The notes: generated by a model not told the origin, from the sequence alone. 17,655 nucleotides of DNA from VFZN01 sp050249615 (GCA_050249615.1 JBFWQE010000115.1:1-17655), one strand, 5' to 3'; counted from the first letter of the stretch, positions 1 to 7,232 are shown. Program-made: numbers and translations.

Positions 1-1
1 C

Positions 2-1243
2 GAGTGCTCCGTGCCCGCCGGCGCCACGCGGGTGGACGCGACCGGGCGGTTCATCACGCCCGGGCTCGTCGATGCGCACGTCCACTTCAGCCAGACCGGG
101 TGGGTGGATGGGCGTCCCGACGGGCTCCCCGCGCCGGCCATCTACCCCTACGCGGAAACAGCGCGCGCGCTCCGCGCCAGACCCGAGCGCTGGTTCCGCT
201 CGTATCTCTGCAGCGGCATCACCGCGGTCTTCGACGTCGGCGGCCACCCGTGGACGACGCAGCTGCCGGCCAGGGCGGAAGCGAACCCGATGGCGACGCA
301 CGTCCGCGCGGCCGGCCCGCTCATCTCCCACGCGGGACGAAGCGCGCTCGACGTGGACAAGGAGATCTATACGTTCCTGCCGATGGCGACCTCAGACGAC
401 GTGCAGCTGAGCGTGTTCAAGCTCAAGTCGATGGGCGCCCAGGCGGTGAAGGTATGGTACCTGGCGCCGCCGCCGGAGCGGCGCGACGATCTCGATGCGC
501 GCATGATGGAAGTGGGTGCCGCGGCGAAGGCCGCCGGGCTCGATCTCATCGTCCATGCGACCGGCCTGCGCGAGGCCAAGATCGCGCTGCGCGCGGGCGC
601 CGTGTTCCTGGTGCACAGCGTCGAGGACGAGCCGGTGGACGATGAGTTCCTGCGGCTGCTCTCGGCGAACCGGGCGGTGTACGCGCCGACACTCGTCGTC
701 GGGCGGAACGCCACGCGCGCGAACGTCGGCATCGGCCTCGGGCTGCCCTTCCCCATCGACGATCCCGGCCGCTGCGTGGACCCGGACACCGTCGCGAAGA
801 TCAGCAACGTCGAGCCGCTGCGGCCGCTCATTCCCGAGGAGCGGCGCGCCGTGGACGTCGCGTTCCGGCGCCTCGAGGCGGTGGGCGCACGCGTTGCGCT
901 GATGAGCGCGAACCTCGCGCGCGTGCACGCCTCCGGCAACACCGTCGTCGTGGCGACCGACGCCGGCAACCCGCTCACGCTGCACGGACCGTCGATCTAC
1001 AACGAGATGGAAGCGATGCAGGCCGCCGGCATCCCCGCGGCGGACATCGTCGTCATGGCCACGAGGAACGGCGCGCGGGTCATGCGGCGGGAGCGCGACT
1101 TCGGCACGCTGGAGGCGGGACGTATCGCCGATCTCCTGGTGCTCACGGAAGACCCGCGCACCGACGTGCGCGCGTTCCGTTCGCTCACGCACGTGATGCG
1201 GGCCGGGCGACTGCACCGGCAGGCGGATCTGGCGCAGCGCTGA
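2..1243 (+). CDS. Amidohydrolase family protein, 5' end outside the window
   Basis: The reading frame is open through the left edge, so the N-terminus lies outside; at least 413 residues are present. Counting from the GTG at 11, the metal-ligand set of a binuclear amidohydrolase is visible: HxH at H23/H25 in VDAHVHF, a lysine at K147 (AVKVWY) placed where the carbamylated bridging lysine usually sits, H182 (IVHATG), H202 (FLVHSVED) and D317 (VATDAG). The C-terminal GRIADLLVL segment is the usual return strand into the small beta-sandwich domain. The family hydrolyses C-N or related bonds in cyclic amides, dipeptides or similar substrates; imidazolonepropionase- and prolidase-like members share this layout. 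The substrate cannot be told from sequence. Any signal peptide would lie outside the window. The next gene is convergent, so there is no operon partner downstream. Confidence 0.9.
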   Translation, partial: ECSVPAGATRVDATGRFITPGLVDAHVHFSQTGWVDGRPDGLPAPAIYPYAETARALRARPERWFRSYLCSGITAVFDVGGHPWTTQLPARAEANPMATHVRAAGPLISHAGRSALDVDKEIYTFLPMATSDDVQLSVFKLKSMGAQAVKVWYLAPPPERRDDLDARMMEVGAAAKAAGLDLIVHATGLREAKIALRAGAVFLVHSVEDEPVDDEFLRLLSANRAVYAPTLVVGRNATRANVGIGLGLPFPIDDPGRCVDPDTVAKISNVEPLRPLIPEERRAVDVAFRRLEAVGARVALMSANLARVHASGNTVVVATDAGNPLTLHGPSIYNEMEAMQAAGIPAADIVVMATRNGARVMRRERDFGTLEAGRIADLLVLTEDPRTDVRAFRSLTHVMRAGRLHRQADLAQR

Positions 1244-1449
1244 GCGATCGGCCGTTGGAGGCACAAGAGCGGGTGATGCTGCCCATGACTGTGCTGCGCC
1301 GCTTCTCCTGCGTGCTCGCCCCATGAAGCACCAGATCGTTGCGACGGCGATCACACATTGAACCGCGCCCGCGCGCGCTCGGCCCGGGATCGCCGACGAC
1401 GGTGGCCATCGACGAGTGGCTTGCGGCGTCGGGGTGGCCGACGCCGACC

Positions 1450-1472
1450 CGTGAACCGGTGCCGGGTTCACG
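1450..1472 (-). terminator. Perfect 8-bp hairpin abutting the stop codon of the ligase/acyltransferase gene
   Basis: CGTGAACC at 1450-1457 pairs perfectly with GGTTCACG at 1465-1472 across a 7-nt loop. The hairpin begins on the base after the stop codon (1473-1475, minus strand). There is no T-tract after it on either strand, so a classical intrinsic terminator is not shown. It could be a 3'-end stabilising or Rho-associated structure. The rest of the 1244-1472 gap shows nothing recognisable. Confidence 0.4.
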
Positions 1473-4256
1473 TCACAGCATCTGCCACATCGCATCCACG
1501 ATGGCCCGCAGGCGGTTCGCGGCATCCGCGTAGCTCTCGCCGTCGGTGAACTGCACGGGATCGCCGAACTGGAGCCGCACGCGCGCGCGGCGCCAGGGGA
1601 GCAGGCGCCGCCAGTTGAACGCGCGGCCGCGCGGCCACAGTTCGTAGACACCCTTCACCGCCACGGGGACGACGGGCACGCCCAGGTGGCGTGACAGGAT
1701 GGGCGCCCCTTTCTTGAAGCGCTTCACCGTGCCGTCGATGGAGCGCTCACCCTCGGGAAAGAGCACCAGCACCTTGCCGTGCGTCAGGCCGAACGCGCCG
1801 GCCTTCATCGCCGGGACGAGGTTCGAGTCCGGGTCCACCGGGACCAGGTTGAGCCGGCGCGCGACCCACGCCATGAGCGGGGTCTCGAAGTACTCGGCCG
1901 CACCGACGTAGAAGGCATCGGCCAGCGCGCGGTACGGCAGCACGCCGCACACGAAGAACGGATCGAGATAGCTCTGGTGATTGGGGCAGATCAGGAACGC
2001 GCCCTCGCGCGGGATTTTCTCGAGGCCCGTGACCTCTACGCGCGCCAGCGCGCGCGCGAGCAGGCGGCCGCCCATGAAGAGCAGCGGCTCGACGATCGGT
2101 CGCCGCGCGAGGATCGGCCCGAGCACCGAATCGGTCGGCGGGGGAAGATCGCGGAGGAGGACGGACCAGGACTCGTCGGCACTTGGGCCCGCCTGCGGCG
2201 GGTGGGCGCCCGCGGGAGGGGCGGGGCGTGGGCCCGACTGCGTCGGGTGGGCGCCGACAGGGGCGCCGGGGCGTGGGCGCGCCTCCGGCGCGTGGGTAGG
2301 ACGCACGGCGTCGATCAGCTGCCCGAGCGTGAAGATGTGGTGCACCTGCTCCTCGGGGACGTCCACGCCGAACTCCTGCTCGAGCTCGGTGAGCAACTCC
2401 ACGCGCTCCATCGAATCGAGGCCCAGGTCCAGCTCGAGGTTCGATGCCGGCCGGCAACCCACGCCCTCGGCGGCACGGCGCCGGACCAGCGCCATCGCCG
2501 CGGCGACGTGCGGGTCGTCCAGCCAGGCCTTGTCCTCCGCCGTGGCCTCGCCGGCGGGCGCGCCGTGATGGGGCGCCTGCCTCAGGCGCTTGAGGATCTC
2601 ATGGCGCTTCAGCTTCCCTGTCGTCGTGCGCGGCAGCGGATCGAAGGACACTTCGTAGCCCAGCACGCGCTTGTAGGAGGGCAGGCTGGCGCCCAGCCCC
2701 TCGAGCTCGAAACGCAGCAGATCGCCCGCGTTCACGATCTTCTTCTCGCGCAGGACGTCCATGTCGGGCACGACCACCGCGTAGAGGCGCTCGTCCGCTG
2801 GCCCGGCGCCGCCGGCGAGCGCGGTGACGCAGATCTCCTTCACGAACGCCGACCTGCGGTAGTGCGCCTCGATCTCCTCCGGGTAGAGGTTCTTGCCGTT
2901 CGCGAGGATGATCACCTCCTTCTTGCGCCCGGTGATGGTGACGCGTCCCTCACGATCGATGCGGCCGAGGTCCCCGGTCAGGAACCACCCGTCGCGCATC
3001 ACGGCGGCCGTCGCGTCGGGGCGGCCGTAGTAGCCCTGCATGACGATGGGGCCGCGGATGGCGATTTCGCCGTCGCCGTCGGACGTGTCGATGTCGCCGG
3101 GGGATCGGCGCTCCGTCGCTTCCGGCGGCAGGATGCGCACGTCCACGCCAGGCAGCGGACGGCCCACGGTGTCGATGTGCGCCTCGTGTGGCGTGTTGAT
3201 GGTCGCGGCGCCGCTCGTCTCGGTGAGGCCGTAGGCCTGCAGGATGGTGAAGCCCAGCGCGTAGAGATCGCGGCCGATGGCCGGGTCGAACTTCGATCCC
3301 CCGGTCACGAACAGCCGCATCTGGCGGCCCATCAGCTGGTGCACCTTGCCGAAGAGCGTGGGCCCGAGGTTCACGCCCAGGCGCCGCGCGCGGAAGCTCG
3401 TCGCCAGCAGCGCGCGGAAGACGATGCGCGCCGCCCACCCGCGCTTCCCCACCTCGCGCATGATGCGCTCGTGGATCAGGTAGAAGAACTGCGGCACGCA
3501 CGCGAAGATGGTGATCTGCCGCTCCGCGAGCGCCCGGACCAGCTCCTGCGAGCTGAGTGTCTCGAGGTACACCACCCGCGCCCCGACCGCGAAGGGCAGC
3601 AGCAGGTTCGCCAGCTGCGCCAGGGAGTGGAACAGCGGCAGCACGCCGAGGACGCTGTCGCGCTCGCCGACGTCCACGACGGCGAAAGCGGCGTCGCGCT
3701 CGGCGATCAGGTTGGCGTGTGACAGCACCACGCCCTTGGGATCCGACGTCGTGCCGGACGTGTAGAGGATGACGGCCGGCGCGGACGGGTCGAGCGCCGA
3801 GCCCGGAGCGGAAGGCGCCGGTCCACCGCCGGCATCCGCCCTCGCGGCCGGCGCCGCGTGCACATCGAAGGTCGGCACTCCTGGCAGCTCCGCCAAGGCC
3901 TGCTCGGCCGTGGACCTCAGCCGCTCGCCGGCGAACAGGACGCGCGCGCCCGAGTCGCGCATCAGGATTCCCACCTGCTCGGCGGTGTAATTCGTGTCGA
4001 AGGGCACGACGATCGCGCCGCGGGAGAGGATGGCGAGGTAGGCGGCGCACCAGTGCGCGTCGTTGTGGGCGAGAATCGCGCACCGGTCGCCGGGGCCAAT
4101 CCCGGCGGCGTCGAGCCAGGCCGCGCGGTCCAGGGCGAGCGCGTGGAGGTCGTCGTAGGTGAAGCGATCCAGGGCGTCCTTCCGCTGGACCTCGACGGCA
4201 ACCCGGCTGCCGAAGTGGCGGACGGTCTCCTCGAACACGCTGAACAGGGTCGGCAC
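1473..4256 (-). CDS. Fusion protein: acyl-AMP ligase - acyl carrier domain - lysophospholipid acyltransferase (Aas-like activities)
   Basis: The protein is about 927 residues from the GTG at 4256. Residues ~1-560 are an AMP-forming ligase: P-loop YTSGTT..PKG at 165-175, QAYGLTE at 340-346, TGD at 427-429, and catalytic lysine K548 in TTTGKLKR. Residues ~575-650 form a carrier domain with LGLDSMERVELL; the attachment serine is S615. A Pro/Gly/Ala linker (652-694) follows. Residues ~700-927 are a PlsC-type acyltransferase with NHQSYLD (H760, D765) and EGERS (835-839). The expected job is to activate a free fatty acid, hold it on the built-in carrier and acylate a lysophospholipid or glycerol phosphate at the membrane. 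E. coli Aas has the two enzymes in the opposite order and borrows free ACP. The start is uncertain: an ATG at 4361 and a GTG at 4277 are in frame, but homology begins at VPTLFSVFEE. A -10-like TAGCGT (4268-4273) lies 11 nt upstream, and no well-spaced Shine-Dalgarno is seen. Confidence 0.9.
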   Translation of the reverse strand: MPTLFSVFEETVRHFGSRVAVEVQRKDALDRFTYDDLHALALDRAAWLDAAGIGPGDRCAILAHNDAHWCAAYLAILSRGAIVVPFDTNYTAEQVGILMRDSGARVLFAGERLRSTAEQALAELPGVPTFDVHAAPAARADAGGGPAPSAPGSALDPSAPAVILYTSGTTSDPKGVVLSHANLIAERDAAFAVVDVGERDSVLGVLPLFHSLAQLANLLLPFAVGARVVYLETLSSQELVRALAERQITIFACVPQFFYLIHERIMREVGKRGWAARIVFRALLATSFRARRLGVNLGPTLFGKVHQLMGRQMRLFVTGGSKFDPAIGRDLYALGFTILQAYGLTETSGAATINTPHEAHIDTVGRPLPGVDVRILPPEATERRSPGDIDTSDGDGEIAIRGPIVMQGYYGRPDATAAVMRDGWFLTGDLGRIDREGRVTITGRKKEVIILANGKNLYPEEIEAHYRRSAFVKEICVTALAGGAGPADERLYAVVVPDMDVLREKKIVNAGDLLRFELEGLGASLPSYKRVLGYEVSFDPLPRTTTGKLKRHEILKRLRQAPHHGAPAGEATAEDKAWLDDPHVAAAMALVRRRAAEGVGCRPASNLELDLGLDSMERVELLTELEQEFGVDVPEEQVHHIFTLGQLIDAVRPTHAPEARPRPGAPVGAHPTQSGPRPAPPAGAHPPQAGPSADESWSVLLRDLPPPTDSVLGPILARRPIVEPLLFMGGRLLARALARVEVTGLEKIPREGAFLICPNHQSYLDPFFVCGVLPYRALADAFYVGAAEYFETPLMAWVARRLNLVPVDPDSNLVPAMKAGAFGLTHGKVLVLFPEGERSIDGTVKRFKKGAPILSRHLGVPVVPVAVKGVYELWPRGRAFNWRRLLPWRRARVRLQFGDPVQFTDGESYADAANRLRAIVDAMWQML
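2185..2300. repeat. In-gene hairpin repeat with 45-nt period, coding for the Pro-rich linker
   Basis: On the plus strand three perfect 6-bp-stem, 3-nt-loop hairpins of 15 nt lie at 2188-2202, 2233-2247 and 2278-2292. Each is followed by TGGG (2203, 2248, 2293), and 22-nt GC-rich spacers lie between, each also closed by TGGG. The unit is 15+4+22+4 = 45 nt, so it stays in frame and yields a 15-residue protein repeat (GAHPTQSGP / GAHPPQAGP). On the coding strand the loops read GCA, GCA and GGA. The array ends in TGGGTAGG at 2293-2300. The hairpin and spacer design matches the intergenic array at 5072-5145. Confidence 0.8.
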
Positions 4257-4490
4257 GGGGCGGGAATACGCTACCACGCCCTCCGGCGACGGCCCGCCGT
4301 CGCCGGTGGTCCGTCGGCGCCGCCGAACAGGCGTCGGTGTGCCACCGCCCGCTCGGTACACACCCCGGAATCAGGCCGATTCTTCGCGCCACTCGATGGC
4401 AGACCTGATGCAAAGAGAAATGGTGACCTTCGAGGGTTCCGCGATGTGAGGCTCGAACAGGTGTTCAACCCATCCGGGACCGTCGAAGCG

Positions 4491-4498
4491 AAGGAGGG
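4491..4498 (+). promoter_or_regulatory. Strong Shine-Dalgarno of the Hsp20 gene
   Basis: AAGGAGGG lies 7 nt before the ATG at 4506. It is the best ribosome binding site in the window and fixes the start, ruling out the long in-frame extension back to 3858. Confidence 0.85.
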
Positions 4499-4505
4499 TG
4501 AGGTA

Positions 4506-4973
4506 ATGGCCGCGCTCCTTGAGAAAGTTGCCGTGAAACCCCGCAAGCTGTCCCTGTTCGATCAACTGCGCGAGGAAATGGACCGGATGTTCGAGGCTGC
4601 ACCGCTGGTCCGGCCCGGCCTGATGCCGTGGCGGGCTGAGTTGACATTCGTGCCGGCGCTGGAGATCGCCGAGAAGGACAACGCGCTTGTCGTCAAGGCC
4701 GATCTGCCCGGCATGAAGAAGGAAGACGTGAAGGTGGAGGTCGCCCCCGAGGGCCTGACCATCATCGGTGAGAGGAAGGAAGAGAAGGAAGAGAAGAAGG
4801 AGGGCTACTTCAGGACCGAGCGGCTCTATGGCTCGTTCGAGCGGTTCGTGCCGCTGCCCGACGGGGCGCTCCTGGACAAGGCCGTCGCCAACTTCAAGGA
4901 CGGGGTGCTCGAGGTGAAGGTCCCGCTCGGGACGGTGCCGAAGCCCGAGGCCAAGACGCTGCCGATCGGGTAG
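4506..4973 (+). CDS. Hsp20/alpha-crystallin family small heat-shock protein
   Basis: This 155-residue cytoplasmic chaperone binds unfolding proteins without ATP and hands them to the Hsp70 system. The alpha-crystallin domain spans about residues 47-141, with LVVKADLPGMKKEDVKVEV at 61-79, a very charged loop (EERKEEKEEKK region, 89-99) and the diagnostic NFKDGVLEVKVPL strand (GVL at 133-135). The C-terminal tail carries LPI at 152-154, the I/L-x-I motif that docks neighbouring subunits in the oligomer. The N-terminal arm (SLFDQLREEMDRMFE) is the usual amphipathic helix of bacterial Class A members. Length is normal. The gene stands alone, divergent from the ligase/acyltransferase gene across about 250 bp. 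I could not find a convincing heat-shock sigma promoter or CIRCE operator in that gap. Confidence 0.95.
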   Translation: MAALLEKVAVKPRKLSLFDQLREEMDRMFEAAPLVRPGLMPWRAELTFVPALEIAEKDNALVVKADLPGMKKEDVKVEVAPEGLTIIGERKEEKEEKKEGYFRTERLYGSFERFVPLPDGALLDKAVANFKDGVLEVKVPLGTVPKPEAKTLPIG

Positions 4974-5071
4974 TCCGCCGGACCATGTCGTTCGTCGGAC
5001 GGGGCGCGGCGGTAGGCCGGGACCGGAAGTGGGGACAACCGGAACCGGCAGCCGCCGCGTCCCTTGTACCT

Positions 5072-5145
5072 CCCACGGGCCGGAGGCCCGCCCACCGGCG
5101 AAGCCGGCCCACCGCGAAGCGGCCCACCGGCCGAAGGCCGGCCTA
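5072..5145 (+). repeat. Array of four GNA-triloop mini-hairpins separated by CCCA
   Basis: The pattern is CCCA-hairpin repeated four times, then CCTA. Hairpins are at 5076-5090 (6-bp stem, loop GGA), 5095-5107 (5-bp, GAA), 5112-5122 (4-bp, GAA) and 5127-5141 (6-bp, GAA). All stems are perfect and all spacers (5072, 5091, 5108, 5123) are exactly CCCA. Read on the minus strand, each hairpin is preceded by GTGG, or by GTAG at the promoter-proximal end. The GTRG-plus-hairpin form recalls REP elements mobilised by RAYT (TnpA-REP) proteins. The array ends 10 nt before the malic enzyme start. Confidence 0.85.
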
Positions 5146-5149
5146 CAAT
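5144..5149 (+). promoter_or_regulatory. Candidate -10 element for malic enzyme (leaderless)
   Basis: TACAAT, one mismatch from TATAAT, sits exactly 6 nt before the ATG at 5156. Transcription would then begin at or within a base or two of the start codon. There is no Shine-Dalgarno. The -35 position is occupied by the hairpin array and shows no TTGACA-like sequence. The TA of the -10 comes from the CCTA that ends the array. Confidence 0.45.
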
Positions 5150-5155
5150 CCCTTG

Positions 5156-6778
5156 ATGCTTCCTCACGGCGCCGCGCTGCTGCGCGATCCCTCCCTCAAC
5201 AAGGGCACCGCCTTCACCGAAGCCGAGCGCGAGGCGCTCGGGCTCCGCGGCCTGCTCCCCCAGCACGTGCACACACAGGCCGAACAGGTGCGACGCGTCC
5301 TCGAGAACTTCCACCGCAAGCCGTCGGCCCTCGAGAAGTACATCGACCTGAACGCGCTGCACGACCGGAACGAGACGCTCTTCTTCCGCGTGCTCGCCGA
5401 CCACCTCGAGGAGATGATGCCCATCGTCTACACGCCGACGGTGGGGCTGGCGTGCCAGCAGTACGCGCACATCTTCCAGCGCTCGCGCGGCGTGTTCATC
5501 AGCGCCACGGACCGCGGCCGGGTGGAGGAGGCGCTTCGCAACTGGCCCGAGCCCGGCGTCCGGATGATCGTCGTCACCGACGGCGAGCGCATCCTCGGGC
5601 TCGGCGACCTTGGGGCCAACGGCATGGCCATCCCCATCGGCAAGCTGGCGCTCTACACGGCGGCGGCCGGCATCGAGCCCACCCAGTGCCTGCCCGTGGT
5701 CCTCGACGTGGGGACCAACAACGAGGCGCTGCTGAACGACCCGCTCTACGTCGGGCTCCATGAGAGACGGCTGAAGGGCGCCGACTACGACGCGCTGGTG
5801 GACGAGTTCGTCGCCGCGGCCGAGCGGGTATTCCCGGGCGTCGTCATCCAGTTCGAGGACTTCGCCAACCACAACGCGTTCCGGCTGCTGCGGAAGTACC
5901 AGGACCGCATCTGCACGTTCAACGACGACATCCAGGGCACGGCGGCGGTGGCGCTGGCAGGCCTGTTCTCGGCGATGCGCGCGACAGGTGGCGCCCTCCC
6001 CGATCAGCGGCTGCTCTTCCTCGGCGCGGGTGAAGCCGCGACGGGCATCGCGGATCTCACCGTGGCCGCGATGGCAGCGCAGGGGCTTGCCGAGGCCGAC
6101 GCGCGCCGGCACTGCTGGCTGGTGGACTCGCGCGGGCTGGTCGTGGACGGGCGTACGGACCTGGCCGAGCACAAGCGGCCGTACGCGCACGAGCATGCGC
6201 CGGTCGCGGACTTCCTCTCCGCCATCCGCGCGCTGAGGCCGACGGCCATCATCGGCGTGGCCGCCCAGGGGGGCGCGTTCGCCCGCGACGTGATCGAGGA
6301 GATGGCGCAGCTCAACGAGCGGCCCATCGTCTTCGCGCTGTCGAACCCCACGTCGAAATCCGAGTGCACGGCGGCGCAGGCGTACGAATGGAGCGGCGGG
6401 CGGGCGCTCTTCGCTTCCGGCAGCCCGTTCGAGCCCGTCACCTTCGGGGGGCGCACGTTCGTTCCGCGGCAGGGGAACAACTGCTACATCTTCCCGGGCG
6501 TCGGCCTCGGCGTCATCGCCACCGGCGCGCGGCGGGTCACGGACGAGATGTTCATGGCGGCCGCCCGCGCCCTGGCGGGCGCCGTTTCAGAGGCGGACAT
6601 CGACCAGGGCAGCCTCTACCCGCCGCTCGAGAACGTGCGACAGATCTCCTCCCGCATTGCCGCGGCCGTGGCGGAGGTCGCCTACGCGCAGGGGCACGCG
6701 ACCGTGCCCCGCCCGGACGACATGCCGGCCTTCGTGACGTCGAAGATGTTCGAGCCGGACTATCGGGTGCACGTTTGA
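5156..6778 (+). CDS. Malic enzyme (MaeA/SfcA-type fold, residues favour NADP)
   Basis: The 540-residue enzyme oxidatively decarboxylates L-malate to pyruvate and CO2, making NAD(P)H in the cytoplasm. It aligns end to end with the large malic enzymes: LNKGTAFTEAE near the N-terminus, YTPTVG with catalytic Y92, catalytic K163 in IPIGKLALY, metal ligands E234/D235 (QFEDF) and D257/D258 (FNDDIQG), and the nucleotide-binding GAGEAATG at 290-297. The strand after the first Rossmann half reads VDSRG (S325, R326), and K340 lies at the position of human Lys362. That is the pattern of NADP-using animal and plant enzymes, whereas E. coli MaeA (NAD) has DRFG there. Cofactor preference is therefore inferred as NADP. 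I chose the ATG at 5156 because homology starts there; the frame is open back to 4985 but that would translate the hairpin array. The convergent neighbour ends 39 nt downstream. Confidence 0.95.
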   Translation: MLPHGAALLRDPSLNKGTAFTEAEREALGLRGLLPQHVHTQAEQVRRVLENFHRKPSALEKYIDLNALHDRNETLFFRVLADHLEEMMPIVYTPTVGLACQQYAHIFQRSRGVFISATDRGRVEEALRNWPEPGVRMIVVTDGERILGLGDLGANGMAIPIGKLALYTAAAGIEPTQCLPVVLDVGTNNEALLNDPLYVGLHERRLKGADYDALVDEFVAAAERVFPGVVIQFEDFANHNAFRLLRKYQDRICTFNDDIQGTAAVALAGLFSAMRATGGALPDQRLLFLGAGEAATGIADLTVAAMAAQGLAEADARRHCWLVDSRGLVVDGRTDLAEHKRPYAHEHAPVADFLSAIRALRPTAIIGVAAQGGAFARDVIEEMAQLNERPIVFALSNPTSKSECTAAQAYEWSGGRALFASGSPFEPVTFGGRTFVPRQGNNCYIFPGVGLGVIATGARRVTDEMFMAAARALAGAVSEADIDQGSLYPPLENVRQISSRIAAAVAEVAYAQGHATVPRPDDMPAFVTSKMFEPDYRVHV

Positions 6779-6784
6779 TAGTTC

Positions 6785-6817
6785 AGGGTGCAGGTGCAGG
6801 GTGCGGGGGTGCGGGGG
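6785..6817 (+). repeat. G-rich irregular (GGGTGC)n repeat between convergent stops
   Basis: The units read AGGGTGC, AGGTGC, AGGGTGC, GGGGGTGC, GGGGG. The array starts 7 nt after the malic enzyme stop and ends on the base before the TAA of the convergent DUF1801 gene. It has at least four G3+ tracts on the plus strand, so it could form a G-quadruplex in the malic enzyme 3' end. The unit resembles the 10-nt array at 10301-10380. Confidence 0.7.
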
Positions 6818-7222
6818 TTATCGACGGGTTTCGGCAATCCTTGCGCGCACCAGGTCCTTCACGAGCCGGGGAGGGAGCGGGTTCCCGGGTGAGAAGCGGA
6901 TGGTGCCCTTGCTGGTCTTGAACCCGTCGAGCGAGGCGCGATGCGCGTCGAGGACCGCGGGGCTCATGGGGTAAAAGGCGCAGTGGCCCGGGCTCGCGCC
7001 GAAGGCCACAAGGACACGCCCATCCAGCCGGAAGGCCGGCAGGGCGTAGCTGATGCACTCCTCCGCGCCGGGCGCCGCCAGGCGGATGACCTGCCGGAGC
7101 TTCTCCAGTGCACCGCGCTGCTCCTCGTCCAGGGTCGCGAGGTAGGCGTCGATGCCGGCGGATGCGCTCCCGCGCGATGGCCCTGCGGGCCTGGCCTTCA
7201 CCGCCTTCATCGTGCGTGCCAT
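6818..7222 (-). CDS. DUF1801 family protein (YdhG-like)
   Basis: This 134-residue cytoplasmic protein has the full DUF1801 pattern: IDAYLATLDEEQRGALEKLRQVI (24-46), a conserved EECISYALPAFRLDGRVLVAF block (54-74), the hydrophobic FYPMSP turn (83-88) and the FKTSKGTIRF strand (101-110). YdhG-type members have a frataxin-like or steroid-binding-like fold and have been proposed as iron chaperones, but no firm biochemical role is established. A good AGGAGG lies 4 nt before the ATG and overlaps the stop of the SnoaL-like gene, so the two are probably co-translated. An alternative ATG lies at 7210. The lysine/arginine-rich first 20 residues precede the family domain. Confidence 0.88.
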   Translation of the reverse strand: MARTMKAVKARPAGPSRGSASAGIDAYLATLDEEQRGALEKLRQVIRLAAPGAEECISYALPAFRLDGRVLVAFGASPGHCAFYPMSPAVLDAHRASLDGFKTSKGTIRFSPGNPLPPRLVKDLVRARIAETRR

Positions 7223-7226
7223 GCCG

Positions 7227-7232
7227 CCTCCT
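7227..7232 (-). promoter_or_regulatory. Shine-Dalgarno of the DUF1801 gene overlapping the upstream stop codon
   Basis: AGGAGG on the minus strand begins inside the TGA stop (7232-7234) of the SnoaL-like gene, 4 nt from the ATG at 7222. This fixes the start and indicates translational coupling. Confidence 0.75.

Noticed and set aside
1779..3722. 647-codon open frame on the plus strand opposite the ligase/acyltransferase gene
   Set aside because: It is antisense to a gene with intact motifs, and its translation is Arg/His/Ala-rich without domains; GC-rich DNA gives such shadows.
4452..4475. Possible heat-shock sigma promoter before Hsp20 (CTCGAAC and CCCATCC)
   Set aside because: The spacing is about 10 nt instead of the usual 13-15, and both halves have mismatches.
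3858..4505. Long N-terminal extension of the Hsp20 frame
   Set aside because: It overlaps the oppositely oriented ligase gene and bypasses a strong Shine-Dalgarno at 4491-4498.
4985..5155. 57-residue N-terminal extension of malic enzyme
   Set aside because: It would translate the hairpin array and has no counterpart in the family, whose conserved N-terminus begins just after 5156.
4826..6196. 456-codon open frame on the minus strand across Hsp20 and malic enzyme
   Set aside because: Shadow of two well-supported genes; no recognisable protein features.
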